A DNA stretch of 64,000 nucleotides from Saccharomonospora sp. CUA-673 (GTDB lineage Bacteria; Actinomycetota; Actinomycetes; Mycobacteriales; Pseudonocardiaceae), in contig NZ_MKKE01000008.1 of the NCBI RefSeq assembly GCF_001942305.1, positions 45,981-109,980 on the forward strand, given 5' to 3'. The notes below the pieces were generated by a model. That model was given only the letters and a program-made list of their open reading frames with translations. It searched no databases and had not been told where the DNA came from. A program made the position numbers and the translations under genes. Below are positions 18,345-27,694 of this stretch, piece by piece (position 1 is the first letter of the stretch; each line of letters opens with the position of its first letter).

Positions 18345-19187
18345 TCAGTCGTCGTAGGGGTCGTCGACCTCGGCGCGGCCGGTACCCAGGTCGACCGGGC
18401 GGCTGGGGTCGACGATCGAGAACACGGCGCCGCCGGGGTCGGCGAGCACGGCCACCCGGCCGAACGGGCTGTCGAACGGCGGGGTGAGCACCCGTCCACC
18501 CAGCATGAGCGCGTGGCCGGCGGCGGCGTCGGTGCCGCGGTACGGGTCGACCTGCAGGTAGACCGTCCAGTACGGGTGGATGTGCCGTTGGTCGTCGGGG
18601 AGCACGTACCGGTAGATGACGGGTTCGGCGTTGATCCGCCATTCCAGGTAGTCGATGCCGTCGGCGCCGACCTGGTGGCTGGTGTAGCCGAACAGCTTGT
18701 CGTAGAAGTCGTCGGCGCGGGCCGCGTCGTGGGTGTTCAGGTCGATGCCGTTGTACGTGCCGGGCAGCAGCCTGGCGAACGTCCACGACGGGGCGAGTTG
18801 CCAGAACACGACGGGTGCACCGCTCGGATCGATGGCGTGCACGACGGTCCCGCGGTCGGGGATGTCGACGGGTCCGAGGGTGACGAGCCCGCCGAGGTGC
18901 TCGGTCCATTCGGCGGTGGCGGCGGCGTTGGTGACGGCCAGGTGCGGGATCCAGCCGGTCGCTGGTTCCGGCCGGCCTGGTACAGACCGCCGGTCTGCCA
19001 GCCGTCGAGGGTCGCGATGCTGTATTGGTGGCTCACGGGCGCGGGTCGCGTTGACGGCGAACTCCCAGCCGAAGAGTTCGCCGTAGAACGCGCGCGCGGC
19101 GGTGTCGTCGGTCGCGGCGAGTTCGATCCAGCACGGTGTTCCGGCCGGCAGGATCGCACTGCCCACGGTCGAATCGGACAAGATCAC
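18345..19187 (-). CDS. VOC (glyoxalase-like) family protein, two apparent frameshifts
   Basis: A two-domain vicinal-oxygen-chelate protein, about 280 residues. The first domain begins AGTPCWIELAATDDTAARAFY and the second GTYNGIDLNTHDAARADDFY, both of which open with the usual beta-strand plus xxxFY helix. The stretch between ATRA and EPATGWIPH is readable only in another frame, as PVSHQYSIATLDGWQTGGLY, which is what the family shows. One extra base near 19036 and one lost near 18966 restore a single frame. Substrate unknown. GTG at 19187 follows an AAGGGGA site. Confidence 0.85.
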   Translation of the reverse strand: MILSDSTVGSAILPAGTPCWIELAATDDTAARAFYGELFGWEFAVNATRAREPPIQHRDPRRLADRRSVPGRPEPATGWIPHLAVTNAAATAEWTEHLGGLVTLGPVDIPDRGTVVHAIDPSGAPVVFWQLAPSWTFARLLPGTYNGIDLNTHDAARADDFYDKLFGYTSHQVGADGIDYLEWRINAEPVIYRYVLPDDQRHIHPYWTVYLQVDPYRGTDAAAGHALMLGGRVLTPPFDSPFGRVAVLADPGGAVFSIVDPSRPVDLGTGRAEVDDPYDD

Positions 19188-19266
19188 CAGTCCCCTTCGG
19201 TGTTGTCCTCTTCACTGAGGGTTAATGATCGTACGCGTCCGTGGCCGAGCTCGATAGGCTGAGAAC

Positions 19267-20091
19267 GTGAGCCGGTTCTCCCGCAAGACGGAGGTCTATC
19301 CCAGCCCGAACATCTGGTATCACGCCGATACCTACGAGCTGGAGAATCGCGTGCACGACGTCGACGGCGCGATCTGGCGGGAGCTGGAACGCCGCGCCCC
19401 GTGGGCCGGCCGCGACGTCGTCGACCTCGGCTGCGGCGATGGCTTCCACCTGCCGCGGATGGCCGCCGCCGCGCGGTCGGTGCTCGGGGTGGAACCGCAT
19501 CCGCCGCTGGTGGGCAGGGCGCAGCGGCGGGTCGACGGCTTGGCGAACGTGACGGTGAAACGTGGTCGTGCCCAGCGCATTCCGGCGGCGGACGGGTCGG
19601 TCGACGTCGTCCACGCGCGCACGGCCTACTTCTTCGGTCCCGGCTGCGAGCCGGGGTTGCGGGAGGTCGACCGGGTGCTGCGCCCGGGCGGGACGCTGGT
19701 GATCGTCGACTTGGACACGCGGCATGCGCCGTACGGGGAGTGGATGCTGGCGGATCTGCCGCAGTACGACCCGGATGCGGTCGACGCGTTCTTCGCGGCG
19801 CAGGGCTTCGAGTGCCGTCGCGTCGAGACGCGCTGGGTGTTCCCCGACGAGCGGGCCGTGGAGGCGGTGTTGGGGATCGAGTTCAGCCCGCGGGTCGCGC
19901 GCCGGGCCGCCGCGGAGACCCTGGCGGCGGCAGGCGGAGCGCGAGGGGTGGAGCTGGCGGTCGGGTATCGGGTGCTGACCCGCCGGAAGCCGACCGGGTT
20001 GATCGTGCGGCCGTCCGTCGAGGGCATCGGGAGTGCAGCACGCAGCTCGAAGGACTCGGCGGGTTCGGCAGGCATTGCCACGACCGGCTGA
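19267..20091 (+). CDS. Class I SAM-dependent methyltransferase
   Basis: A 274-residue methyltransferase of the Methyltransf_11 type. The SAM-binding motif I is VVDLGCGDGFHLPRMA (residues about 54-69), with VLGVEPH as motif II and DGSVDVVHARTAYFFGPG later, then VLRPGGTLVIVDLD. The last 30 residues are a low-complexity tail. It lies between the glyoxalase-like gene (divergent) and rlmN. Its target cannot be told from the sequence. Confidence 0.88.
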   Translation: MSRFSRKTEVYPSPNIWYHADTYELENRVHDVDGAIWRELERRAPWAGRDVVDLGCGDGFHLPRMAAAARSVLGVEPHPPLVGRAQRRVDGLANVTVKRGRAQRIPAADGSVDVVHARTAYFFGPGCEPGLREVDRVLRPGGTLVIVDLDTRHAPYGEWMLADLPQYDPDAVDAFFAAQGFECRRVETRWVFPDERAVEAVLGIEFSPRVARRAAAETLAAAGGARGVELAVGYRVLTRRKPTGLIVRPSVEGIGSAARSSKDSAGSAGIATTG

Positions 20092-20128
20092 TGCGTGATA
20101 TGCGACTTGTGAGACCATGGAGGACGCT

Positions 20129-21238
20129 ATGACTGCCCTCCCGCTCGTCTTCGACGCACCCCGCCGCGGCCTGCCCGCGCGCCACCTCGCCGACCTCACG
20201 CTCGACGAGCGCGCGGAGGCCGTCGCCGAACTCGGCGAGAAGCCGTTCCGGGCGAAGCAGCTGTCGAACCACTACTTCTCGCGGCTGACGGTCGACCCGG
20301 AGGAGATGACCGACATCCCGGCGGCGTCGCGACAGCGGCTCGTCGACGACCTCATGCCGCCGTTGCTGACCGAGGTCCACGCGTCGGACTGCGACGAGGG
20401 CGCGACGCGCAAGACGCTGTGGCGGGCGCACGACGGGACGCTGCTGGAGAGCGTGCTGATGCGCTATCCGGAGCGGGCGACGTTGTGCATCTCGAGCCAG
20501 GCCGGTTGCGGCATGGCGTGCCCGTTCTGCGCGACCGGCCAGGCCGGCCTGGACCGCAACCTGTCGACGGCCGAGATCGTCGACCAGGTGCGCTCGGCGG
20601 CCGCGGTGATGCGGGACGGTTCGATGGCCGGCGGCGAGGGCAGGCTGTCGAACATCGTGTTCATGGGCATGGGCGAGCCGCTCGCCAACTACAAGCGCGT
20701 GGTCGCCGCGGTGCGGCGGATCACCGAACCGGCCCCGTCGGGGCTCGGTATCGCGCAGCGTTCGGTGACCGTGTCGACGGTCGGCCTCGCGCCCGCGATC
20801 CGCAAGCTCGCCGACGAGAAGATGCAGGTCCGGCTGGCCGTGTCGCTGCACACGCCCGACGACGAGCTGCGCGACACGTTGGTGCCGGTGAACAACCGCT
20901 GGTCGGTGGACGAGGTGCTGGAGGCGGCGCGGTACTACGCCGACACCTCCGGTCGGCGCGTGTCGATCGAGTACGCCCTGATCCGGGACGTCAACGACCA
21001 GCCGTGGCGCGCGGACCTGCTGGCCAAGCGGCTGCGCAAGCACCTGGGCCACCTGGTGCACGTCAACGTCATCCCGCTGAACCCGACGCCCGGTTCGAAG
21101 TGGGACGCCTCCCCGAAGGACGTCGAGCGCGAGTTCGTGCGCCGCGTCAACGACGGCGGGGTGGCGTGCACCGTGCGGGACACGCGCGGCCAGGAGATCG
21201 CCGCCGCCTGCGGTCAGCTCGCCGCGGAGAACAGCTGA
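20129..21238 (+). CDS. rlmN: 23S rRNA/tRNA adenine-C2 methyltransferase RlmN
   Basis: A 369-residue radical-SAM enzyme that methylates A2503 of 23S rRNA and A37 of some tRNAs. The iron-sulfur cluster cysteines are Cys127, Cys131 and Cys134 in GCGMACPFC. The substrate-proximal cysteine lies in [12 protein letters not shown] near the C-terminus. [14 protein letters not shown] is also diagnostic. GGAGG five bases upstream selects ATG at 20129 over ATG at 20117. The gene lies downstream of cdsA as in mycobacteria. Confidence 0.96.
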   Translation: MTALPLVFDAPRRGLPARHLADLTLDERAEAVAELGEKPFRAKQLSNHYFSRLTVDPEEMTDIPAASRQRLVDDLMPPLLTEVHASDCDEGATRKTLWRAHDGTLLESVLMRYPERATLCISSQAGCGMACPFCATGQAGLDRNLSTAEIVDQVRSAAAVMRDGSMAGGEGRLSNIVFMGMGEPLANYKRVVAAVRRITEPAPSGLGIAQRSVTVSTVGLAPAIRKLADEKMQVRLAVSLHTPDDELRDTLVPVNNRWSVDEVLEAARYYADTSGRRVSIEYALIRDVNDQPWRADLLAKRLRKHLGHLVHVNVIPLNPTPGSKWDASPKDVEREFVRRVNDGGVACTVRDTRGQEIAAACGQLAAENS

Positions 21239-21257
21239 CCCCGCGAGCTCGAACCCG

Positions 21258-21869
21258 TCACGTGGCGGCGATGGCGCGTATCCGCCCGGCGAGGAAATCC
21301 GAGTGGTAGGTCTTGAGCACGTCGCCGTGGGCCGGACAGCGTTCGAGTTCCGGGCAGGTCAGCGGGATCACCGCGGTCAACGTCGTGGCCAGGTCGTGGG
21401 CGGGCAGCGCGCCGAGGATCGGCTTGTCACCGAAGGTCTCGGGTCCGGTGAGCAGGTCGGCGAGGAAGCGCGGGAACCGCAGGCGCAGTAACGCCTCGTG
21501 CAGCGGAAGCTGGGCGAGTTTGGCGAATCGGCTCAGTTCCAGGCCCGTGGTGAGGTCGTGCAGGGACACGCACAGGCCGTGTCCCCGGTGCCGGATCCGC
21601 AGGTGCCAGGGCAGGCGCGCGAGGATCCGGTCGGCGAGCCGGACGTGGAAGCCGTCGGCCGCGAACGTGACGTCGAGTGCTTCGCCGCCGACCCGTGTGG
21701 ACAGTCGACGGCGAAGCGCCCGCTTGGCGCGCTCGCGACGCTGCGCGACCCGCTGCCGGCGACGGGTCGGAGCGCGCTGCTGCTCGGACGGCCCTGGTGC
21801 GTCCGCCACCGGTGGCTCGGCTGCCGGTGGCGGTGCGGCCGCGTCGGGGAACTTCCTGTGCTTGCCCAC
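21258..21869 (-). CDS. Hypothetical protein, Arg-rich N-terminus
   Basis: A protein of about 203 residues that is not recognised. A Pro/Ala-rich segment is followed by a very basic stretch (TRRRQRVAQRRERAKRALRR), then a region that looks globular: ALDVTFAADGFHVRLADRIL, HGLCVSLHDLTTGLELSRF and CPELERCPAHGDVLKTYHSDF. No signal peptide or membrane segment is seen. The start is uncertain: GTG at 21869 (VGKHRKFPD) is used, with GTG at 21878 or 21905 possible. It lies tail-to-tail with rlmN at the left edge of the accessory block. Confidence 0.6.
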   Translation of the reverse strand: MGKHRKFPDAAAPPPAAEPPVADAPGPSEQQRAPTRRRQRVAQRRERAKRALRRRLSTRVGGEALDVTFAADGFHVRLADRILARLPWHLRIRHRGHGLCVSLHDLTTGLELSRFAKLAQLPLHEALLRLRFPRFLADLLTGPETFGDKPILGALPAHDLATTLTAVIPLTCPELERCPAHGDVLKTYHSDFLAGRIRAIAAT

Positions 21870-22062
21870 GCGACTCACGGTAGGAATCGGATCGCCGCAG
21901 GTCACTCGCCTGTTCCGGTCCGTACTCGGCCCCGATCCTCACCCTGTGCGGCCGCGTTCCCTCGAACGGTGGGACACGGCCGACCCCGTCCGAGTGGCCG
22001 GGTGAATCCCGGCCCTCTCGTCGTCGGCGTGATTGTCGGGCATGGTCCCCGCCTTGCGCCTG

Positions 22063-22791
22063 TCAGGTCATGGACTGCCAGGTCGCCGCGAAGGTACTGG
22101 CCAGGTTCTCGGCGGTGCCGGGCAGGCAGTGGATGTCGCCGCGCCCGTCGGTGAAGGTCACGACTCGGCCGTGGTCGCGCAGGTCGTACACGGTGAACGG
22201 CTTGCTCCGCCGATACCGGTCGCCGCTGATGCCGCGCACGTAGACCTGGTGGGAGTCCTCGCGCTGGGCCTTCATGAGCCTCGCGAGCTGGGGCATCGAG
22301 TCCTGCCGGTCGGCCGCGATCGAGCTCCGGGCTTCCTCACGCTGTTCGAAGGCTCCGCGTGTGACGTGCAGCGCCGGGATGTGTGCGGGCCGGTAGGGCG
22401 GGAGTTCGGAGATGAAGTCGGCCATCAGGTTCCGCTCTTCGAAGCCGGCGAACACCGCCATGTCGCCCTGAACCTGTACAGCAACGCCCTCGCCGCCGGC
22501 GGTGGACGCCGAGAACCGACGCCCGTTCTTGCTCCAGCAGTACAACTCCCGGTTCGGCGACGCGACGACCCGCAGGGCGACGCGAAACTCGCGGGTCAAC
22601 ATCTCACCGTCGGCCAGGCCGAGCTCAGCGAGCACGCGGACGCAGGCCTCGTCGTAGGCCCGCTCAGCGGTCAACGAGACGTAGATGTCGTCCGCGCCGA
22701 AGACGGGCGGTAGCTCACCTAGTCCTTCGCGTTCCCAGACCCTGAGCAGCACCGTGCGCGGCACCGCGACGGGTGTGGTCAGTACGGCCAT
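22063..22791 (-). CDS. ESX secretion-associated protein, EspG family
   Basis: A 242-residue EspG-type protein. EspG proteins are cytosolic chaperones that bind PPE proteins and deliver them to type VII secretion systems. Family-like features are LRVWEREGLGELPPVF near the start, LTREFRVALRVVASPNRELY in the middle, and YDLRDHGRVVTFTDGRGDI near the end. It is the last gene of a four-gene unit and starts six bases after the PPE-like gene stops, which fits a chaperone for that protein. Confidence 0.82.
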   Translation of the reverse strand: MAVLTTPVAVPRTVLLRVWEREGLGELPPVFGADDIYVSLTAERAYDEACVRVLAELGLADGEMLTREFRVALRVVASPNRELYCWSKNGRRFSASTAGGEGVAVQVQGDMAVFAGFEERNLMADFISELPPYRPAHIPALHVTRGAFEQREEARSSIAADRQDSMPQLARLMKAQREDSHQVYVRGISGDRYRRSKPFTVYDLRDHGRVVTFTDGRGDIHCLPGTAENLASTFAATWQSMT

Positions 22792-22797
22792 CCGGCG

Positions 22798-24231
22798 TCA
22801 CTCGCCGATGGTGGGTGGGACGACGACATGCCCTGTGGCTGGGTCGCGCAGCACCTCGCCGCCTTCGGTCAGGGCGAAGTGCTCGTCGGTCTCCATGACG
22901 TATTTGCGCTGGTGGTCCTCGTCCTCGGAGCCCTGGCCACCACGACCGGCACCACCACCGCCCATCATGCCGCCGCCCATCGCCCCGCCGCGGCCGCCGG
23001 CAGCGCTGCCACCGGCACCCGCCCCGCCGGCGCCACCGCCGCCCGTGGGGCCGAAGCCCGGACCTGCACCGGTCATCCGGCCGGCACCACCCTGGCCACC
23101 GGCACCGGCACCGCTACCGGCACCGGAACCAGAACCGGCACCACCCGCAGCACCGCCGGCACCCGCACCGCCGCCGGGCAGACGTCCGCCGACACCGCCA
23201 CTTCCGCTACCGGCACCACCGCCACCCGCCGGGCCACCGGTCGCACCGATGCCGCCCGCGCGAGGCGTGCCAAGCGGACCGAAGCCGGTCGAGTTCGCAC
23301 CCGGCCCGCCGGGGCTGTTCGCGCCGGGCGTGTTCACACCACCGGGCACGTTGCCGCCGGGATAGTTCGCCGCCGGCGGCTGCCCGGTCTGCGGAGACGT
23401 GAAGCCGGACGAGCCGGTCGAGTCATTCGGCGACGTCGACGGGTTCGGCGTCGCGCCGGTCGACGGGCCACCGCCGCCAGGGTAGGAACCACTATTCACC
23501 GCGCCGCCGCCAACAGGGCCGCCACCGCCGACCGGACCACCGCCACCAACAGGGCCACCGTTGGTACCGCTTCCCGGCTCGTTGATGCTCACGACACCGG
23601 AACCGTCGTCCGAGCCGCCGCCACGCTCGATACCGCCGAAGTCGCCACCGAGCCGGTCCATCTGTTCGAAGTCGCCCTGCACGGTGTAGGCCGAACTGTT
23701 CACGTCGCCTTCGTAGCCGGAGTACATCTCGCGGGCCTCGTTGGTCGCCGCGATCGCGTCGCGATGCTGGGCCTCGACATCGGTCTGCCACGGCCACATG
23801 GCGTCCACGAAACCCGGCTGCGGCATCTCCGCGGGAACGTCGGGCAGCGAGTTCTTGATCCGCTCGAACTGCGACGTGTTCGTGGCCATCTGCTCGGAGT
23901 TTCGTCGGTAGACCTCGCTGGCCGCCTCGTCGGCCTTCTGCCCGGACTTGACCGCCTCCATCGCGGCCTCGGCACCCTCACCGGACCACGAGGCTTCCAG
24001 CGCTTGTTGCAGTTCCTGACCGGCCTGCACGGTGTCGTTATGGCCGAGGGCGATCGCGTTCATCCGGTCGGACGCGTCACTCCACTCGGCGGGGTTGCCC
24101 TCACGGACCCGGCGCACCAGCTCGTGCATCGGGAGGGACTCGCCCGCGAACATCAGCTGGACCTTCTCCATCATCAGGCGCGCCTTCGCCTCGCCTAAAT
24201 CGGTGTTGCCGTCACCGAACAAGTTGCCCAT
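22798..24231 (-). CDS. PPE-like type VII secretion substrate with Gly/Pro-rich tail
   Basis: A 477-residue protein. The first 190 residues are helical and resemble the PPE/WXG fold found in actinomycete ESX cassettes; the W-x-G turn is at residues 82-84 in ASWSGEGAEA. From about residue 200 onward the protein is almost pure Gly, Pro, Ser, Asn and Ala. It ends in a more ordinary 45-residue segment, with EDEDHQRKYVMETDEHFAL and DPATGHVVVPPTIGE. Such an end, after a flexible linker, is common in secreted PPE-like proteins of Pseudonocardiaceae. It is paired with the EspG gene that follows. Confidence 0.8.
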   Translation of the reverse strand: MGNLFGDGNTDLGEAKARLMMEKVQLMFAGESLPMHELVRRVREGNPAEWSDASDRMNAIALGHNDTVQAGQELQQALEASWSGEGAEAAMEAVKSGQKADEAASEVYRRNSEQMATNTSQFERIKNSLPDVPAEMPQPGFVDAMWPWQTDVEAQHRDAIAATNEAREMYSGYEGDVNSSAYTVQGDFEQMDRLGGDFGGIERGGGSDDGSGVVSINEPGSGTNGGPVGGGGPVGGGGPVGGGAVNSGSYPGGGGPSTGATPNPSTSPNDSTGSSGFTSPQTGQPPAANYPGGNVPGGVNTPGANSPGGPGANSTGFGPLGTPRAGGIGATGGPAGGGGAGSGSGGVGGRLPGGGAGAGGAAGGAGSGSGAGSGAGAGGQGGAGRMTGAGPGFGPTGGGGAGGAGAGGSAAGGRGGAMGGGMMGGGGAGRGGQGSEDEDHQRKYVMETDEHFALTEGGEVLRDPATGHVVVPPTIGE

Positions 24232-24250
24232 CGTCGTCCCCCTCGTTTGA

Positions 24251-24900
24251 TCAGGCCTTCGCCTTCAGATTGCTCACGATCTGCTCCATGACGATCCGCC
24301 CGCCATCACACGGATCGTTGCCCTTTTCCCTGCCGCTCTGTCCCACGGTGAGTGTCAGAAGAAGTCCGTACTCGTCGGCCAAGCCCACAACTGTCGTACA
24401 CGTGAGGTCGTCCTCGGACTTCTTGTACTCCACCGCCGGAAAGCCATCCACGGGCTCGATCTCATTGAAGATAGGCATCTGAGGTTCGACGTTCCGATAG
24501 CCGCCGCTCAACCCCTCCCGGGTATTGACGTCGTAGGACAACCTGAACGCGGCCCCGGTATCCAGGTTGGACCACCGGCAGCTGGGGCCCAGTTCCGGCG
24601 CCTGTTGAGGTTCGTGCTGTACGCCCTCGCCCAACAGTTCCTTTGCTTGTTCCTCTGTCACGGCTTCGACACACGGGTCCCCGGACAGCACTGACTCCGG
24701 CAAGGGGTTCGTGACCGCTGGAGCCCCGCTGTGCGGCAGGTCCTCGCCCTCCGTAGCGCCGGCGAGGATTCACCGTCCGCGGCCGGTGCCGAGGTAGCCG
24801 CCGTGGGTCCCGGCTCGGCCTGCCCATCGGTTTCCCCACCGCAGCCGACGACCAGCAGGCCGACGGCGCCCACCGCGAGGGCCTTCAACGACCGCTTCAC
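24251..24900 (-). CDS. DUF3558-type lipoprotein, apparent frameshift
   Basis: A secreted lipoprotein of about 215 residues. The N-terminus MKRSLKALAVGAVGLLVVGC is a lipoprotein signal with lipobox VVGC (Cys20). The mature part contains CVEAVTEEQAKELLG, CRWSNLDTGAAF and CTTVVGLADEYGLLL, the cysteine-containing pattern of DUF3558 proteins found in ESX cassettes. Signal and mature domain are in different frames; a lost G near 24766 (in ccggcg) explains this, and restored reading gives SSPGATEGEDLPHSGAP. The GTG start overlaps the stop of the upstream gene. Confidence 0.8.
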
Positions 24901-25352
24901 TCGATCACGCCTCCACCGGAATCGTTCACGTCGTTGCGCGACTGTTCGTCGGTGCCCTTGTACACATCCAGCGCCTTCGCGAGCTTCTCCGCGAGCTCTG
25001 TGTGGAACCGATGCGAATGGTCGACGTATCGCGCACCGACCTCAAACGAGGCCACGGCAACCTTGGTGAAGTTGACACTGCCAGGGTCCTTCGCCGGGGG
25101 CTGTGTGTAAGCCAGCTCCCGAGCCTCTTCAACCTGTTGCAGCTTCTGGTCGGCGATCCAGCGCGCCTTCTTGACCATGGACTCGGCACTCTCGGGGTCG
25201 AGTTTGAACCCGCCTGCGCCCACAACGCCGGTACCCACGCTGGTCGTGTCCTTCAACCAGCCGTGCTCCGTCGCGGTGCCCTTCGCGCCCGTGATCGCGA
25301 ACGTGAACTTGTCCCACACGTTGCCGCCCGCGCTACCGGCGTCCTCCGTCAT
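24897..25352 (-). CDS. Helical ESX-cassette protein (WXG-like)
   Basis: A 151-residue, mainly helical protein, first gene of the cassette. After a Gly-rich N-terminus it has two long amphipathic helices, around ESAESMVKKARWIADQKLQQ and SFEVGARYVDHSHRFHTEL. Proteins of this shape often open DUF3558/PPE/EspG cassettes in Pseudonocardiaceae and may be secretion partners, but no WXG turn is seen. A GGGAGG site eight bases upstream fixes ATG at 25352. The stop overlaps the lipoprotein start (GTGA). Confidence 0.65.
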   Translation of the reverse strand: MTEDAGSAGGNVWDKFTFAITGAKGTATEHGWLKDTTSVGTGVVGAGGFKLDPESAESMVKKARWIADQKLQQVEEARELAYTQPPAKDPGSVNFTKVAVASFEVGARYVDHSHRFHTELAEKLAKALDVYKGTDEQSRNDVNDSGGGVIE

Positions 25353-25648
25353 CGCACTGACCTCCCCGATCAGTCGTCGCCCGCACTTGTGCCGGAGCTT
25401 AGCGTAACCGTCCCACGACCTTCTGCGGGCAAAAACGGCAAACCCGCGAGCACACTCACACCAGCTCCACCAGCTGAGACGCACCGACAAAGCGGTGCGG
25501 ATCCGGCCCTCGACGATGCCACCCGTTCGGGTAGCCGCGCACTGTTGCGGCTCGAGCACCTCGTATCGCAGTGCTGTGATGCGGGCGCGGAGCGTGACAC
25601 GTGCGGTAGCCTCGCCGTCGCGTGACACGTGGCGGAGATGGGGGTCTC
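25353..25648. promoter_or_regulatory. Divergent control region with a 12-bp direct repeat
   Basis: This 296-base gap separates the ESX cassette from the STAND gene. GCGTGACACGTG occurs at 25592-25603 and again at 25620-25631, 28 bases apart. Each copy contains the palindrome CACGTG. The second copy ends 17 bases before the STAND start codon, a position where a bound protein would block transcription or translation. No gene is seen. Confidence 0.5.
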
Positions 25649-27694
25649 ATGACCGGCTTCAGCAACACATTCCACGGCGATGTCGAGAAGGCCGTTCAGA
25701 TCGGTGCTGTCCACGTGCACGCCGGGGAATCAGCTCCGATTCCGCCGCCGTGGCAGGTGCCGGCGGAACTGCCGCACTACACCAATCACCATGGGCCGCG
25801 GGCCGACTTGGCCGCCGTTCTGGCGCCGGCCGACTGCGACGGCGCGCCGCGCGTGGGCGTCGTCGTCGGTTCGCCGGGAATCGGCAAGAGCGCGCTGGCG
25901 ACGCAGGTGGCCAACGACGTCGGGAGACGGTTCCCGGACGGCGTTTTCGTTGCTCAGCTCGGGGTCGCCGACGACGAGCGGCTCGGTGAGCAGTTGCGCG
26001 AATGGCTCGAGCGGACCACGGCAGCGCGGGAGCCGATCCCGGCCTCGCTGACCGGGCGGAAGAACCTGTGGTTGTCGTGGACACACGGCAAAAGCGTGCT
26101 CGTCGTGATCGACGATGTCGTGACGACGGCACAGATCGAGGCGTTGCGGCCGGCCAACGGCCGTTCGGCCGTCGTGGCGGTGGGCGCGCAGGCGCTGCTG
26201 GGGCTCGCCGCGGACAGGGAGGTCACCGTGGGGAAACTGGACGGTGCTGCGGCCACGGAGCTGCTCGCGAAGTTGGCACCCGGGTCGGACCTGAGGTCGG
26301 ACGCGGAGGCGTTGGCGACGGTGCTGCGGCGATGTGACGGGTCCGCCGCGGCGTTGAACATCGCAGGATCCCTGCTGGGGGAGATGTCGCTGAGCCGCCT
26401 CGCCAGGAAGCTCGCCGACCCCGAGCGTGGCTGGGCCGGCATGCGCCAGGTGTTCGACACCGCGTACAACCGGTTCGAGGACGACGTGGTTCGGCGGTGT
26501 TATCGCCTGTTCGGCATTCACCCGTCCGGCGCCGGCGTGACGTCGGAGGCCGTTGCCGCCGTCCTCGACGTCCACGTCGACGACGCCGACGATGCACTGC
26601 GCGCGCTCAAGCGGGCGGCGCTGGTGACCGAGATCGCCGACGACCGATACGAGCTTGCATCGCGGGAACTCATGGCGGCACACGCCGCCGGTCTCCTCGA
26701 CGACGAGGAGCGAGACATCCGCACGGCCGATCTCGTGCGGTATTACACACGACACGCCATGGCGTGCGCACGGGCATGGATGCCGAAGCGCACGTGGCCC
26801 GAAAACCTGTGGGGCGACGATCTACCGGCGCCACTCGACGATGCCGACGTCGCGCGGGAGTGGCTGCGGACCGAACGGCGGACCCTCCGCGCCGTCGCCG
26901 ACCTTGCGTACCGCCTCGGTAGCCACGACGTGGTGTGCCGCATGGCGATCGCGTTGTGGCCGCTGCACGACAAGGACAAGTACACCTACGACCAGGTGGC
27001 CGTGGGGGAGATCGCCGCCGCTGCCGCCGACGAACTGGCGTTTCCGGTGGCCGCGTCGATCCTCCGCCAGCAGTGGGCGTTCGGGCTACGTGACCTCGGC
27101 AGGTTCGACGATGCGGCCGACCTGCTGGTGACCGCGATCCGGAACGCGGAGCAGACCGAATCGGACGAGGCGCTCAACAGCGGGAAGGAAGCCCTCGGAC
27201 TGCTACGGAGGGCTCAGGGCCGCATCGAACCGGCGCGGCAACTGCTCGACGAGAACTACGTGTACGCAAAGGACAAGGCCGAACCGGAGCGGTTGGCGTT
27301 GGCGACGTTCCACCACGCCACCGTGCTTGCGGACATCGACCAGGCACTGGAACTGCTCGGCGAGGCTCGGGCGTACTTCGCGGCGAAACCGGACCCGGAC
27401 AATGTGTTGAAGGTCGACCTGTGGTGCGCGAAGCGCCGGATCGAGAAGGCCGATGCCGAAGCGTTGGCGGAGGCCGAGACAGGGCTGCAGGATGTCGTCA
27501 CGCGGGCGAAAGACGCCGGCCCGCAGGACATCCTCGTCGAGGCCTACGCCGCTCTCGCGGACCTCGCGCAGGTTCGCGGCGACGCGGGCATCGCACACCG
27601 GCGCCTGACGAATGCACTGGAGATCGCCGAGCGCTGCGGATTCGCCCGCCTGCACAGCGACCTCACGGATCGGCTGGCTCGAGTGTCGCCCTGA
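25649..27694 (+). CDS. STAND (NB-ARC) NTPase with TPR-like C-terminus and N-terminal short motif
   Basis: A 681-residue signalling NTPase. Residues 6-22, NTFHGDVEKAVQIGAVH, form a short motif that includes VQIG, like the (I/V)-Q-(I/V)-G core of RHIM and fungal PP amyloid motifs. A Pro-rich linker leads to the NTPase: Walker A GSPGIGKS (74-81) and Walker B VLVVIDDV (150-157), then a winged-helix-like part. The last 220 residues are helical repeats of TPR character (ASILRQQWAFGLRDLGRFDD, DILVEAYAALADLAQVRGD). In known systems the repeats sense a trigger and the N-terminus recruits an effector. No effector domain is fused here. It is convergent with, and overlaps by 32 bases, the glycosyltransferase-like gene. 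Confidence 0.85.
   Translation: MTGFSNTFHGDVEKAVQIGAVHVHAGESAPIPPPWQVPAELPHYTNHHGPRADLAAVLAPADCDGAPRVGVVVGSPGIGKSALATQVANDVGRRFPDGVFVAQLGVADDERLGEQLREWLERTTAAREPIPASLTGRKNLWLSWTHGKSVLVVIDDVVTTAQIEALRPANGRSAVVAVGAQALLGLAADREVTVGKLDGAAATELLAKLAPGSDLRSDAEALATVLRRCDGSAAALNIAGSLLGEMSLSRLARKLADPERGWAGMRQVFDTAYNRFEDDVVRRCYRLFGIHPSGAGVTSEAVAAVLDVHVDDADDALRALKRAALVTEIADDRYELASRELMAAHAAGLLDDEERDIRTADLVRYYTRHAMACARAWMPKRTWPENLWGDDLPAPLDDADVAREWLRTERRTLRAVADLAYRLGSHDVVCRMAIALWPLHDKDKYTYDQVAVGEIAAAAADELAFPVAASILRQQWAFGLRDLGRFDDAADLLVTAIRNAEQTESDEALNSGKEALGLLRRAQGRIEPARQLLDENYVYAKDKAEPERLALATFHHATVLADIDQALELLGEARAYFAAKPDPDNVLKVDLWCAKRRIEKADAEALAEAETGLQDVVTRAKDAGPQDILVEAYAALADLAQVRGDAGIAHRRLTNALEIAERCGFARLHSDLTDRLARVSP

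Noticed and set aside
22828..24198. Long open frame of 456 codons opposite the PPE-like gene
   Set aside because: It mirrors a Gly/Pro-rich coding region, gives Thr/Arg/Ala-rich low-complexity protein, has no family pattern, and the PPE-like gene on the other strand has context and ribosome-site support.
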